Shown: positions 1-13,900, counted from the first letter of the stretch. The stretch: DNA of 64,000 bases from Epinephelus fuscoguttatus (GCF_011397635.1 NC_064756.1:32354996-32418995), one strand, 5' to 3'. A program made the numbers and translations. Notes: generated by a model not told the origin, from the letters alone.

Positions 1-506
1 TTTTGTACTTATTTTAGGTCAATTTGTAGATATTTACTCTCACTTTGACATTGAGTCCTTTTTTTTTCCTTGATCTGTGTCAAAAGAGCTTAATCATTCC
101 ACTACGGTTCAAAAACATGAAATACTTTTTATAGGCAGTGTATTTGTTGTCACTCATTTGGATCACTTTTTTGATTAAATTCATTATTTATGCAGTGAAT
201 TGGATAAATTAGACAGGCAGACAGGATGGCTGAGCCATGGCTGAATCACTTTTGTATTTATGTTCATTTCAGGCAGCGTTCTCTTTGTCTGTTAGGGCTC
301 CGCTCTGTCACTTTGTAGTGCTGCGAAGGGGAGATGAATGCTGATGGATGTGAGGATTTCAATGAATATAAACCAGCTGAGCACTGCTAAACCAACTCTG
401 AACACCAAAAGCACTGGTGATAAAACCTTCTCTTGTGCTTCTTATGTCTTAGATCTTATAATCTAGTTTCCCACTGCTATTGCGCCTTAACGTCAATCTT
501 TGTCAG

Positions 507-624
507 ATACAAAATCAAGCTGGATTCAGATATGGTTCAGTATGGAGGTCACGGACGGCTGGACCACAACACAGAGTTCTTCACAGATGCCCAGCCCTTC
601 AACGGTCGCTCCAACTCCATAAAG
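507..624 (+). CDS. gbe1: glycogen branching enzyme, penultimate coding exon (partial gene)
   Basis: This exon encodes part of the C-terminal all-beta domain of 1,4-alpha-glucan branching enzyme, the cytosolic enzyme that makes alpha-1,6 branches in glycogen. It reads YKIKLDSD, then YGGHGRLDHNTEFF, then FNGRSNSIK. From memory the human GBE1 tail reads FKIVLDSD, YGGHQRLDHSTDFF, HNGRPYSLL. The exon follows a TTTGTCAG acceptor, contributes the last base of a split codon and 39 full codons, and ends in phase 0 at AAG|GTAATT. The catalytic barrel and all earlier exons lie to the left of the window. Plant and bacterial branching enzymes share the YGGHGR core, but the intron position and next exon fit animal GBE1. 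The identification is firm; the acceptor position rests on phase and consensus. Confidence 0.9.
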
Positions 625-1739
625 GTAATTCTTTGTTTGACTCATCAAAGGTCATCTTTTGTTGAACGTCATAGAGTCCTAAATATGGAGGGTACTCCAA
701 TTATAAGTCCTGCGCCATTGTAGTCGAGTCCAGTCTCTAGACCACTTTTCTAATAACCTATGCTGTATCATCATCCCACTCTGCATACTAATTCTAACAT
801 GGCTGGAGGATGTTGTACATTCAGACTGAAAAAGTGACAAAATTAAGTGTACTCAAAAATGTCAGTATGCATACTAAATGATTCTGGAGTGCGTTGTTGA
901 TGGACACTATTGTCCCACAATGCACTGCACATAAGTAATGGAGGAGCTGCTCACGGCTGAAAAATATCAAAAGCTGCAGTGGGTGGTGATGAGATGGCTC
1001 CAGAAGTATCTCAGAGAATAAAAAAAATGAAGGATTAAAACTTTGGACAACATTTTAATTTTGCTTTGTTGTGTCCAAATGTATTTTGCCAGTAGCCTTA
1101 CCAAGTCACATGTCTAACGTCATTCTCAATTACTACTAAATGTACAAAAGGTGCATTCAGTTCTTATGTACTAACTACCTTAATCCTGATGGTATTTGCA
1201 TACTGTTTAGATTTAGGGCATGACTTTGATCTTGCATGCCTTTTTCATTTCAGACATTTTGACTTGTCTGATGTCACAACAAAAAAAAAAAAGATTGATG
1301 ATTGCATTCTGTCAGAAGTTATTTGGACTTGTCATAGCAGGAAAAACACATGGTGTTACCAATAGCATTAACAATGACTTTGTTCCATTTAAGTATCCCA
1401 CCCCCCACTGAGTACCTGGATCCTGACACTGGCACAGAAAAACATAATGGCAGCCTTCATTAATGTTATTAGTTGCACACCTAAATCTCATTATATAAGT
1501 GTGTGCCCAGAAGATTAAGGAATATATCCACTCGTCAACAGATGAGGGCTAAAGCATCCCTGGTTTGACACCAGAATATCTTCCTTGAAGGCGTCCACAG
1601 TGTAAACATTACTAAAAACAGCCAGGCTTGAGACTGCTACCCAACCTAATTGCCAGAGAAAATGTCGGCACTGTACATTTCTGCAAACTACGCATATGTT
1701 ACATTGGCACATTATTATGTAGCAGTTACATAGAAATGT

Positions 1740-2370
1740 AACTTTTCAACGACACTGTGATTAATGTGTGGATAGATTTAGGCACAAAAACCACTTCGTT
1801 ATGGTTAGGAAAGATTTCATGTTTTGACTGAAAATACCCAATTTGGGGGGGAACAATCCCGGCAGGAAACACAGTAATATCTCAGCAAAAACAACCACTC
1901 TTTGTACTCCTATCCTGGAGGGAAAAGCAGGAATTTCTCAGTAAAAAAAACCAACCAATTGTTTTGCCTAACCAGCCGCTGCAAAAAAACGCCATAGGTC
2001 ACTAATAAACACCCATGTTTGGTTGCTAAAAAGCCGCTGGAAAAACAACAATGACGAGCTAAAACACAGCAGGTTTTGTGAATTGTTTTAAAATTCATCA
2101 ATTTATATTTTATTAAGACTTACAGTTATGCATATTTAATGGCAGGACACTTTGAGTGACAGGCTGTCTGCCGGTAGTGTACTCGGCTTCTCAGTCAGAT
2201 CCACTCCTCGCTCCTCCACAGCCAGCCTCTTGCCCAAATATGGTCACTTCTGGCCCCAAAAAACCAAGATGGTGACAGCCGAAATGCCAAACTCAACGCT
2301 TTAAAACCAGAGTCTACAAACCAATAAGTGATGTCACAGTAGCTATGGCCATTATTTTTACAGTCTATGA
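1740..2370. repeat. interspersed repeat block, fish type, unclassified
   Basis: Two adjoining pieces look like dispersed repeats I associate with percomorph genomes. The first (about 1775-2090) has degenerate internal units built on CAGGAA-T-TCTC(A)G-(T/C)AAAA and GCCGCTGGAAAAAC. The second (about 2210-2370) carries TGGTCACTTCTGGCCCC and AAACCAAGATGG, and ends near ACAGTCTATGATCC. I recall the pattern but cannot assign a family, and I could not see clear terminal repeats. Confidence 0.5.
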
Positions 2371-4282
2371 TCCTGACATACTACCCCCCCCCGCTTTTCA
2401 TGTGATTGTGGAAAAAGCTTTAATTGCTGAGGGCGCACATGAACAATAGAAATAAACAAGAAAAATAGGATGTGTTAGCCACGATGAACTTGTGAAGGCA
2501 ACGTTAACAGCAAGTACAGTAAATAAGCTGCTTTAATAGAACCGAGCCTATGAGTAAAGAAATCTCTAACTGGTTTGCATTACTGTATTTTCTTTGCAAC
2601 ACTGTCAACAGTATTTAATGTCCAATAATCATCAAACATGTCCCTTTCTCTGCATGAACCAGGTGGATATTGATGGTTTACAGCAGTTTAGTGTTGTCCT
2701 TCATGCAGGGAAGGAGGTAAACGCACAACCTGCTTGTAGCAATTACAAAATATGATGAAATAGCTGTCAGTGTATTAATGTTTTGTCCTTTTATGTTCCA
2801 TGTTTGATTTCACAAATCAATTTAATTAGCTTGAAATGGAGTTTGTAGTGAGAGGATCCTTTTGAGCCATTCTAATGAGGTTTAAGTGTGTTGTCATGAA
2901 AGAGGACGGCCTGTTCTGGCAAAAAGCCACCATCTCCCCGGTCTGGGCCTCTCAGCTTAACCACTGCTCTATAATTTAGTATCTTTCTCATTAATATGAT
3001 TAGCTTTTAATGCAGAATCCAGAAAATGATCAAATATAGCTGCAGTAAAAAGGCTGGATCTGTCTATCACGGGATGGTATCCATTGTTTGTGAGAATCAT
3101 ATCTGACTCCTATGCGTTTTACTCATGTTGGCAGTTATCCTGGAGTCATTGAGCGATATGTGAATCTGATATCTACAGCTCTTTCAGATTCTCCGGCAAA
3201 CAATGTGCATTATTCATGGTGTTAGAACTTACCTTTTCATGTGCATGCCTCTTAAACTCACAGCGTCACGGAGGGGGGAAAAAAATATCTTGGAGAATGA
3301 ACCACTGGGCTTCCATCATGGAGACTGCTTTAGGCTAATAGCATGAAATAGGTCAGTCCTTGGAATATAGAAGGAAACACTGATGTGCATTTTAAGCAGA
3401 GTGCTCGAGGATATTCCTCATGTTTGTCTCCTTTTTTTCCTGATGTAATTTTTGCTTGATTAAAATGCTGAAAGGCAAGAAGATGTTTATGAAAAAGGTC
3501 AGGGATGAATTAGTGAGGATCAGCACCGATACCCAAACACTCCAACTGTAACTCCACTGATTGCATGTGTTAGATCTTATGTTAATGAATCCAATTAATG
3601 CGTGAGGACAGTGATGTCTGTGAAGTGGTCTGCACAGTCATCATCTCCCTCTGTGGTTTTTTTCCGTTTGTTTAGTGAAATAATAAATATCTCGAGGCAG
3701 TACACTTAAGCTGTTTCAGTTAGCACCCGAGTTGACACAGCACCTGATAAGCTGTTTGTTTATCTGAACTCAACTTGAACCTCCTCAGATCGATACTAAA
3801 AGTGTTGCAGGTAATGGATAGAGGAAATTACTCTACATGTATGTTAAAAGTTGGACAGAACATTTTAATGCATCAAAAATGTGTTTAGCAAAACTCACAC
3901 AGCTATTTAGAGCATCATTTCAGCATTATTTAACCTTAAAAAGCCTCTTCCTCTTTCACAGACAGTGATCTTCCATCATATTAGCTTAGGTTTCATCAGA
4001 TAAGGGCTCAAATTCCACATTCTCTTAAATCTCTTATTAATTCAAACACCACTGCTTCACCCACGTCCCTCTTGGCCAAAACGTGAAGTTTAGTTAACAA
4101 GTCATCTGCTAATGTTGGCACCATCATGGATTAATGGGCAATGAAAGGGAGTGAGAGGAACGGGGCTGACAGAGAGGGAGGCAGTCGGCAGGGTGGGGAC
4201 CATTCTGCACATACTGTATCCTCTTTATAGGCTCCCTTGTAGAGATTGCACATTGAGACTGTAGTCTTGCATAAAGATGCTT

Positions 4283-4309
4283 CTCCTCCTCCTCCTCCTC
4301 CTCCTCCTC
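4283..4309 (+). repeat. CTC trinucleotide microsatellite
   Basis: Nine uninterrupted CTC units lie in the gbe1 intron. Confidence 0.95.
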
Positions 4310-5544
4310 ACGCCTACCTGGTTATGACAAGAATAAGAGCCTCTGCGGGGGCTGCGAAAGGTGCCCACATTGTCCATGTTTTATTTAACAACTGTTGCTT
4401 TAAAGTCTGCGCAAACTTCTTCTCTCCTGTCTTTTTAATGGGTCTGTCAGTTCTCCAGCTTGCTTGTGACTGAGCGATAATAAACTCATATATCCTCCTA
4501 AGAACGCATCACTCCTTAGACTGAGAATGCACATAATTGGATGAAGCCAGCAGAGTTGAGAGCATCCCAGTGGCCCGGCAGGCTGTGGCGAACATCATGT
4601 AACACTAACGCCCTGTGTTTACAAATGTGCTCCTCGACTGTTGTTATGTGACATCTCTTTAGTTCTTTCAGTCATGTCTTTTTCTCCATTGCAAAAAAAA
4701 AAAAGAATCAATAAATCAAAACAAACATACCATAAGAACAAAATAGAAACTGTTAGACATGTTCAACAGTGTAAACAGAGGAATGCTGCATATTGTGGTA
4801 GGTGTCAGTAGGCTGTTTCTGTGCTGATTCAGTTTCATAAATAATATTTCTTTTACATTACAAAATACAGTAATCATCTGTTATACATCTTGCCAAGACT
4901 ATGTTGACTGTTGACTCGACTACTTTGATTTCCCAGTTTAAAAACTCTAAGTGTCACCCTTTAAAACAGGTTTATAGTTGTAAATAATGGCTTTATTATT
5001 GGTTAATAAAACATGAATTATTTAACAAAGCTATTAGTTATTTAGAGTGTTTAGAGTCCAAGTTATGACCAGGACCCCAGACCAATAAACATGCAACATG
5101 CAAAGCAAAAGCAGTCCGCATTCCCATGAAAACACCCACAGAAAATAAAGGAAAATTCCTTTTGATTCACCTCTTTCATTGTCATACATACTGCATGTGT
5201 GTATGTATAAGTGTACCATGAGAAATGTCTTGATAAAATCATCAGAAGGCACTGCAGAGGTGAATTTTATATGTGGGAATTTTCCTTTGTTTTCAATGAG
5301 CAAACAAATATAAAAAAACCACTAAGGAGCTGAAATCATCTTTCTACACTCCTGTTTTGCAAAAGCAGTTTAGTGATATCCCTGCAGATGTGGTCTTGAC
5401 TTAAAATCCTGTTTGTCCGAGCCAGACCAATGTAGTCAAGTGTGAGACAAGTGCTCCAAAACATGGTCTGAAGAGATTAAGACTGATCTTGAGTTTCACC
5501 ATGTAAAAAAACATCCGCAACATTTACATTGACCACGTTTTTTG

Positions 5545-6080
5545 TTAGCCTGGAAATCCAGACCCAAATCTAGAAAGATTTAGGGTCTGGCCATGAGTAA
5601 TGAAAATGGCCCAACTCGAGGGGCAGCACCAAGCATGCATTTGTAAATATCACTGCATGCAATTGGATAACACTACGACCAATCAGAACAATACACGGGG
5701 TGACGTATACGCTTATCTACCAGCAGAGCTAACTGGTAGATTAGACTCAGCAAAAACTTCCTTCTTGCAAAGGAAAGATTCGAGCGCCGTCTTCTGTTCC
5801 TCTTTTAGAGAAAAGGCCAAGTCTAACTCACCGTTTCAAACAACTGGTGTTCATCTGTAGCCATCTTGCAATGTGTACTGACTGATTCCGGCCTTCATCG
5901 TCGCAGCGTTGTCGTCATCTGTTTAGCTTGCCTCTGGCCCACCTATATCAGATACATCGATGTGATTGGTGCAGCTCAGTTTCATGGGCATAGGTAATGA
6001 GCATCATTACTGATTGCCAGAGTGACTCGCTGAGCAAATTCAAATTGTGCTCGTGCGAGAACGCTGGATTTCCAGGGTAA
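5545..6080. mobile_element. MITE-like nonautonomous DNA transposon, 536 bp
   Basis: The ends are TTAGCCTGGAAATCCAG and CTGGATTTCCAGGGTAA, inverted copies with one mismatch over 17 bp. The direct repeat TTTTTTG abuts both sides (5538-5544 and 6081-6087), fitting a 7-8 bp target duplication; the exact cut is ambiguous because of the T run. There is no transposase frame inside. The end motif CCTGGAAATCCAG and duplication length suggest a hAT-type parent, which is an inference. Confidence 0.75.
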
Positions 6081-8919
6081 TTTTTTGTTACATTTTAAAA
6101 GCAAATTACAACAGAAGAAAAAAAGCAATGAATCTCAAAAATCGATGTAACAAAAAGCTACTTTACAGTTATGTTGCAGCTAATGACATGAAAAAAATTT
6201 GTTTTGTTGTTGTGGGGGGTTTTGTTTGTTTTTCAGGAGTCTAGGAGGTCACCATTTTTCAGCAGTCAGATAAATAATGTCTATCGGAGTAAGCGATAGA
6301 AAGTCTCTGAGATGAACCTGCAGAGAACGATCACCCGAATCTGCCTCTCCTCTCGGCTTTACTGAGCTTTATAGTGAGTTTTAGGCTCATTATGTGGTCT
6401 GTGTCCATAAATTTACTGTTTTGACTCACTCTCACCGCTCCTTACCAGCATTGTTTTTTTTTTTTGGTTGTTGTTTTTTTATACTATAGTGTGTTAAGTA
6501 ATAACAAAAGAATCAGCACTCGGGCTCATTTCATTTCATCCCTAGTAATATGAAGAGAGTGAATGTTTGAACAGCTTGCCATGAAGCTGAATAAAAAAGA
6601 TTAAAAAAAAAATACACTCTTCTCCATATGCAAATAAAAAAATATTGCAGCTAAGCCTTCATGTGAGTGAATTGACAGCTTGATGTACTCAGCAGGGCAT
6701 TTCAAGAGAATCTCGCACATCAAGAACTAGGAATACTGCTATTGAACGATTACAACTTATTCATTTAGCAGACGAAAACTTAGCGTTGTCGGGGACAACG
6801 ACTCTCCAAGTGAGAAAATGTGTTTTGGGTTTAACCTCTTCCGGTATTTGTCCCATTTACAGATTTGTTTGAGTATCATAATGTCAGAGACGTAATGCTA
6901 AGAAACACCGATGAGTAATTAGCTGCTTCAAAACCTTTTGATAAACTTTGCATGCATCAAAGGGGTTGTCTCCTTTGACAGTTTCACAAAAAGAAATTAA
7001 GCTGAAGTGAGGAACGGAAATAAAGTGAGGGAAACGAAGCAGGCTTGAAGCAAATGATCAAAAGACATACATTGGCATCAGAAACATCTAAGGCCTGATG
7101 TTGAAGTGTGAACTAACAGAGTAAAACTGTGACAGGACGTTGAGGACAAGCGCATATAAATACGCAGTACTACTAAACCCTCTCACACATACTGTGTATA
7201 CTGTATGACACACATATGCATGCACTGTACACACAGGTATCTGACCTTTTTTTCACCTATAGCCTGTTCTGCATGTTTTTGTACAAGGCGACTTGCCATG
7301 ATTTTATGATGTATATATGCTCAGTTAATGTGCATATGCTCAGTTAACCCCTGTTGTGACAGCAGTAAGAAATACAGCAGAGGTCTAATGCAAACAGGTC
7401 AAAGATGAGGCCTCCAGAGAGGCTCCTAAATGTTTACAGTATATGAAGCAGATCACGTTATCCTGACATGATTCTTAATGTATATTCATTTATTTTGTGT
7501 CAGATAATAAAAACACAATTTTAAAGATCTCTTTTTAAAAATTTGTAGTGTAAATCGTCCTGTACACTGAAGACTGAGACGCTGCTACATGTAACTCAGA
7601 AAAGTTGCAATTTTGTATCATAATCTATTATAACAATTTTTTTTTCTCATTTTGCAGGAGCTTAATGTTATATTACCCCTATTAGCTACAATAACAAAAT
7701 ACTCAATGTATTAAGCGTTGATCTGTGACACTGGTGATATCACTGCAAGTGACAAAGCAAACAACAAAACTACAAACATTAAGAACCAGGCTGTAAACAG
7801 CACCAGATAATATCCTTTAATTGAGTCTCGCCTCAGTTAACCATCCAAGTCAGGTTTGTGTTGTTACCCACTCGGATCCTTGGCCTGCCTAAAGTACAAC
7901 CTGCATGCACAGGAGTGCTTACAGGGAGTTGATCCTTGTTAAGTGAGTAATGGATCCAAACAGAGACATGTCTGGAGACTTTAAGTGCACAGATAGTCAG
8001 GCTGTGCTCTTGGCAGCAGCCCTGGTCAGGAGGATACAGAAACCTAGTGGATGATATATTCCTGTGAAGCACCTCATGAATCCTTTATCAGTGTGTTTGA
8101 ACATTGATCATATTGAGTATTAGCCCAAAGGCTGGACTCTGCTCTTGAAGTGAGTCAAAAATCCATATTCTCACATGAGAGTGTGATGCGAGGCGATACA
8201 AGAACACCCGTAAGACAAAAGAAGTTTAAATAAGGACAAACAGCCTCAGCTAACTTTCTACTAATACAGTACTTCAAAAACAAACTGCTTTACTTCCTCT
8301 TCATCTCAGTTTTTTGCAGCTCTGATATTAAAACTTGGAACAAATTGCCAGATTTGCAAAGGTTCTGTTGTACAGTAACTAATGTTGGCTGGTAGTAACT
8401 GCTGTTGCTCAGATCTGAAATGTGGTTTATGAGTGTCTGCTGGTGAAGTGATAAACACCTACTGCAAATGACTCATCAGAAAGCAGCAGAGGCTTTATGG
8501 ACATATTCAGACAAATCCAGTCAGATGCTGGAAGACCAGGTTTGCTTGTTGCACATCGCCTTCACAAAATGTTGGCAGCAGAATGTGCTACGCTGATGAG
8601 GACTATGTGACATTATGACAGACAAATTTAGATCAACATTGGGTGACTGGCTGTGTGATCTAAATTAGATCATAACATACTGTAGGTAAATCAGGAATGA
8701 GAAGTCATAAGCGTTGGGAGCAAAGGTGGGTTTAGAAACATTTGAATGAGGGGTTTCTTATATGAAAATATATCAATAAATAGCTGTTATTTGTAACTGA
8801 AAGTAACCATGAATTATGAGACAACTGAACCCTGGACACATGCAAAAGGTCCCCTATTCCTCCCACACAGGAACAAAGGGGCATTAAAAATGATACAACT
8901 GTGTCATTCTGAAGTCATT

Positions 8920-9205
8920 CTCTTGATTTTGTTGTTTTGTGTCTGTCTGCTGTTTCTTGTGTCTCTTTGTAGGTGTTCTTCATCTCTTTTGGGTTGATTT
9001 GTGTCTCCTTGTGATCATTTTGCATCTCTTTGTAGTTCCTTTGTCTCTCTTTTTTGGTCATTCCATGTCTCGTACTCGTACTCGTACTCATACTCGTCAT
9101 TCTCCGCTTATCCGGGTCCGGGTCGTGGGGGCAGCAGCCTCAGCAAAGTCTCTGTAGTTAATTTGAGGTTGTTGTCTTTTTCACTGTCATTTTGTGTCTC
9201 TGCGA
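8920..9205. repeat. compound minisatellite
   Basis: Degenerate units of about 27-30 bp (core TTTGTGTCTCTTTGTAG alternating with TTTTGCATCTCTTTGTAG) fill 8920-9066 and resume near 9150-9205. Between them, 9070-9148 holds a (TACTCG)n-like run followed by CGCTTATCCGGGTCCGGGTC and GGGGGCAGCAGC, a short fragment I associate with dispersed fish repeats. The minus-strand frame reads as repeated KE-(T/M)-Q-type peptides, which is a by-product of the repeat and not a gene. Confidence 0.7.
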
Positions 9206-10877
9206 TCGATAAATTGTAACATAATGGGAAATATTTAATCCCTTTTTAACCGAGTCTCATCTGAATTATAAGTGTTAGTGGATAAAAAGTCACTTACTCT
9301 ATGTACACTATGCATCTAATTTATAACGCCTTCATGTTGTGAGGAGTAAGTACATTAATTAGAATGTCTTCCGCTAATTGCAGTGCCAACATTTGGGACT
9401 ATCTGCTGCTCTTTGTTCACAGATTGATTTAGAATTTGTCACTATTGCTATCTATGTGGTGGAAATAAAAGCTGTTGACATATTCCAGGTTAGCACAGTG
9501 GTAGCTTTTGTCTAAACAGGTGCAATGATTCATTCTGCCTTTCCGTCTCTCTGCGGTGCTTCTGCATGGAGACTCTCCCACTGTGACTGTTTAATTAGTC
9601 ACCAATGTCTGTGTCAGTGTTTCAGCGCTGGGCTGCTCGACTCCCTCGGTGACAAACTGTTGCCAAAGAAACACATCCACAGCAAGCTCAGATCTACTGA
9701 TGCCGAGGGGCGGCTTGAAGAGTTCAGGGGGTGATTGAATTGTTTACAGTTCTGCGCTCTTTTTCAGTTTTCTGTTGGGAAATATAGCATCATTTATGTC
9801 TGCTTGGTTTTTCCTTTGGCATAAATCTGAAATGACTAATGGTACACAGTGGCTTCTTGCCTCCAAACGACACTGTGAATATCAAAAGGATTGATCAAAG
9901 ACTTTATTAGCTACACCGCTCCAAACTTACAGCCTCTCTAAGATTTCTTTGTACTGTATATATAAGGAACCTGACATTTCCAGGCTCGGTTCCTTCTTTT
10001 TCTTTTTTTTTTCATGGTGTGCTTATTTTTTGCTGACATATTTTTTTCTTCAGTCCACCAAAACTCGGGAGATTCTTTTAGCTCAGCTTATGCCCACTGG
10101 CAGATTGTATCTTCACAGAATCTCAAGTTTACAGTTGATGCATAGCCAATATATTGAGATGATGAAATGCATAGTAATTGCATTGATTGGAGAGTTCAGA
10201 ATTGAAAATTATTATTTTTTTGCCCCCACTTTAGGCAAGATTGCTCATTTGGGGATTGTTCACTTGAACGCACATGCTTTGAATGCAATGTGATGTTAAT
10301 GAAATGAATTTCAGACAAATTAAGTCAGTGATCAAGAAATTTGCAGCACCAGCTACGGCAGGATGCATATTCTCCATAGCTCAAAGCTTGAAATGAAATG
10401 CTACAGAACCAGCTCACAGGCACAACTTTAAGCTGCAGATCTGCTGACTCCAGTGCCACCCAGAGGTCTTTATGCAGCTGCAACTCTGTCACACTTTGAT
10501 TATACCTCTCTAACCTTGACAGTCCTCTTTGATCAAGGCTGTGGTGTTTGTCTACTGTCTCCTCTGAAGAGTTATTGTACTGTTCAGATCTGAATATTCC
10601 TCTAAATACACCCTCCCATCCTCTTCTTCACTGTCCCCTTCTTTTTCCTCCTTCTCCTCCCCTTCATGTTGCCGTCATGTCGACCTTGATTGTGAGAAGC
10701 AATCACGCCTGATCATCAAGGCACCACCAAGTGCCTCCATGTCTGACTGAAAAAGGATAAACGTGAAGACTCAGTAATCTCTAAAATGGGTGATCTCGTT
10801 AACATCATTAATCTTCAATTGTCAACTCACTTTTCTCCCTTCTTTCTTTCCTCCCTTTGTCTCTCTTTCTCTCTCAG

Positions 10878-10940
10878 GTCTACATCCCCTGCAGAACAGC
10901 TATTGTCCTGGCCAACGAGGAGATAGATTACTGTTATTAG
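10878..10940 (+). CDS. gbe1: glycogen branching enzyme, terminal coding exon
   Basis: This short last exon encodes the final 20 residues and stop codon of the branching enzyme. It starts in phase 0 after a pyrimidine-rich tract ending CTCTCTCAG and reads VYIPCRTAIVLANEEIDYCY, then TAG. From memory human GBE1 ends VYIPSRVALILQNVDLPN, so the VYIP-R-A-(I/V)L core is shared and the last few residues have drifted. The phase matches the exon at 507-624, giving SIK joined to VYIP. The 3' UTR starts at 10941. Its end is unclear: ATTAAA at 11849 and AATAAA at 12668 are the candidate poly(A) signals I can see. Confidence 0.9.
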   Translation, partial: VYIPCRTAIVLANEEIDYCY

Positions 10941-13900
10941 AGGATGATTGTCTCCACAGAGACCAGGATCGAGAATGGATTCCAACCTCAAACTGAGTGT
11001 TAACAATCACCTTCATCTTAAAGTGTCAACCTTGCACACTACCCAAACCCACTTTTTGTGTTCAAGTTTTTTTTCTAAATGGGGGGAAAAAAAGCATTGT
11101 GAGCTTGTGTGCTTTCAAACACCATCTGCAACCTTAGATGCTGTGTAACCCCATTTACTACAGATTGGTCCATTTGGGAAGCGTCCAACCTAACCAGCAG
11201 CTAGATGCTAAAACTTAAAACCCTGCCGAGTCCATCCACTACTAGCCAGCAGCCATTTATAGGCTCTGTTGAATTTGGCGTGTCATCTGACACACGACCA
11301 GCAACTGTGGCAGAGGAAGAAATACAGCAAGCATTCATAGATGATAAAAGCTCAGAGAAAATGAGAATATTTTAGAATGTTATATTGACTTGGTTTAATT
11401 ATTTTGTAGCTAAATACAGATAATATTGTGGTGTCAAAGACACGAAGAGATTTACAGTATTACCAGCACTTGAAAATCATAACGTCCAGATATGTAACCA
11501 ATGGTGATCAATCTTTGTTAATTTGCATTTTGGGACAATGTACGTATAAAGATATTGCAATTTGCACAAAGTAATAGGCTGCTTTGAATTATTATACTTT
11601 TAATGGGTATCTAAAACAGTTGTGTTGTAATGTTTGAATTTATGCAGCTACTGGGAGCATTTATGTGGTTATTTATGGCCCTGTTATTAAGCCAGTAATT
11701 TGCAGCTAAAGCAAAGTGATAAAATCCCCTAATTTAGATTGTTCACAGTGTGTTGCATAATGCACAAGTAACAATTTTTGCAGAATTACACAGCACCCCC
11801 CCCCCCTTAACAGAATATAATGTGTGGTTTTCTCCTACAGTAGATCCTATTAAAGCAGTTTATGTCATGTATTTCACTAAACTCTTTGAATTCTGCTATA
11901 TTCCACTAAAATAGGCTGATACTGATCAACACATAATTATGTGTGTGTTTTACAGGTGTGACTCACACACCTGACTAATTCCACCACAGGTTATTAGCAC
12001 CATGTTCTTTAGGTACTGTGCATTGCATTCCCATGAGATTATTGCAGGCGTTCCAGAAAACACAGGAAGAGCCTAAATTCACACAGAGAACGATGTATGC
12101 ATCTCAAAATTAGCTCTGACTTTTGTGACTTTTGTCTCAACTCACTTGGTGATTGAACATCTCACAGAACAGCTGCAACGCTCATCCTGTGCTCCCCATA
12201 GCTGTTATGTGAGATGGTTATTGATGAACCAACACGTGTACGAACTGAAGAACATCACTGATGATAGGTGACTGGTTTTGTGAACACTGAACTGACTCAC
12301 TCAGGCAACATGTCATTAAAATGGTCTTTTATTTTAGATTATGTTTTTATGTTAATTGATCTGTTTCCATCCTTTACTGTATGTTTTCTTGGTTTATCTA
12401 ACAGTCCCTTGTCGCTATGTGAATGGATGTCATTTGGACAGTTTTCAGTATTCTCTTCACGTTTTATCCAACACGTCAAAGGAATACTGTTATAAGTGAA
12501 ACAATAGCTGATTTTAGGCATCCCAGATAAAAGCTAATGCCTTGATTTACTGCCATGGATACTGTAATTCTGTGATCCACACCTACTGCATTACAGATTC
12601 TCAACCATTTAAGCGGTGTATTGTAGCATATGGCAGGTTTTGATCTGCCTCCCCTGCAGCTGAAGAAAATAAATTTATATTCAGGACCATCCTCCTGTGT
12701 TTAGCCAAAAGTATCATGAACATGTCATTTCTTTTTGTGTAACACCAAAGCATTCAAAAATGCCTTTCTCCACCTCTCAAAAAGCACAGAGAGGATCACT
12801 CTGCATAAATTTCCTGCGACGAGTTTGCTAGACTGAAGTGGAGTGTTTAATCATCCCTCATCTGACCCAATGTCATTGTCGTTTTACCACTGCCAAAATG
12901 AATTGTCTGAATTTGTTCTCAAAAGTAAAATTGATGTCTGATACACAGTAACTATTGCAGCATATTTCTTTCATTATTACTAATGATAATAAATCAGTGC
13001 CTGTCGACTCACAAGAAAAATGTGGATGAACTGGATATGCAGTCTGACTACTGATTCTGTCCCATCGCGAACTCATGGAAATGTTGAGGCTTCAGCATCC
13101 TCCAGAGTGGACTGAGGGTACTCTGTCACCAGGTACTTGATACAAAAACTGTTCTTTTTGGTCTTCATTGTCAAAGAGTTCATACTAAGTGTGGATGTTG
13201 TTTTCAATTGTTGCCTGACTGTCAGTTGTATTCATCAGTGGAAGTCCCACATTATGCATAAGGCTGCCTGTAGCCAACAAGAAGAGATTTCAGTGTTACA
13301 TTAAATACTAAATTTACATTGTAGCTTCAAGTGCATCAGTTTTCTTAGTAGTTGTCATGAGAGATGCTATGGGGGTTATGCTTGACCTAGTCTCACATAG
13401 CCAGGCCTGTCTCCACAGTGCTCTGTCAGTGCTAGAGAAAGGTCTGGAAGCACACAGTATCATTCTGCTAATGGGTAAAACAATGCACTGGCTTGTGTGT
13501 CTTTCTTTAAACCAGTTGTCTTGTGCGGCACTAAGCCTGGGCTGCATTGACGATGCCCTTGCAAAAAAGTGTCTGGTGTTAATTTATTTTGGTGGAACAT
13601 TTGCACATGGTGGTGAGCAATAAATAGCTGCGTTTCCATAAAAGAAAACACCACAAAAAGAGGAACAAACACTGTGTGAGTCACCATTTACTGAAGAAAA
13701 AGACAAACATAATATGATAATCAGTGCCCTAGAGGTGAAGCCTGACTATATTTAAAGTCTGGAGGAACTCACCACACCTGTTCAAACCACAGATGTCATG
13801 ATAGCTGTTTGTGGTTCTTGCAGAGCATTATCACGACCATATCACAGAAACTCATATTAAGTTGCTGGCATTGCTAAATCATGAAGTCAGTGTCACTGTC

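Larger units (their letters stand above)
625..10877 (+). other. gbe1 last intron (10.25 kb)
   Basis: The intron runs from GTAATT to CTCTCAG between the two gbe1 exons. I found no other gene on either strand; the open frames here are short and have no recognisable family. The contents I can name are old interspersed repeats near 1740-2370, a MITE at 5545-6080, a CTC-triplet run at 4283-4309 and a compound minisatellite at 8920-9205. The rest is AT-rich with homopolymer runs and no feature I can identify. Confidence 0.8.
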
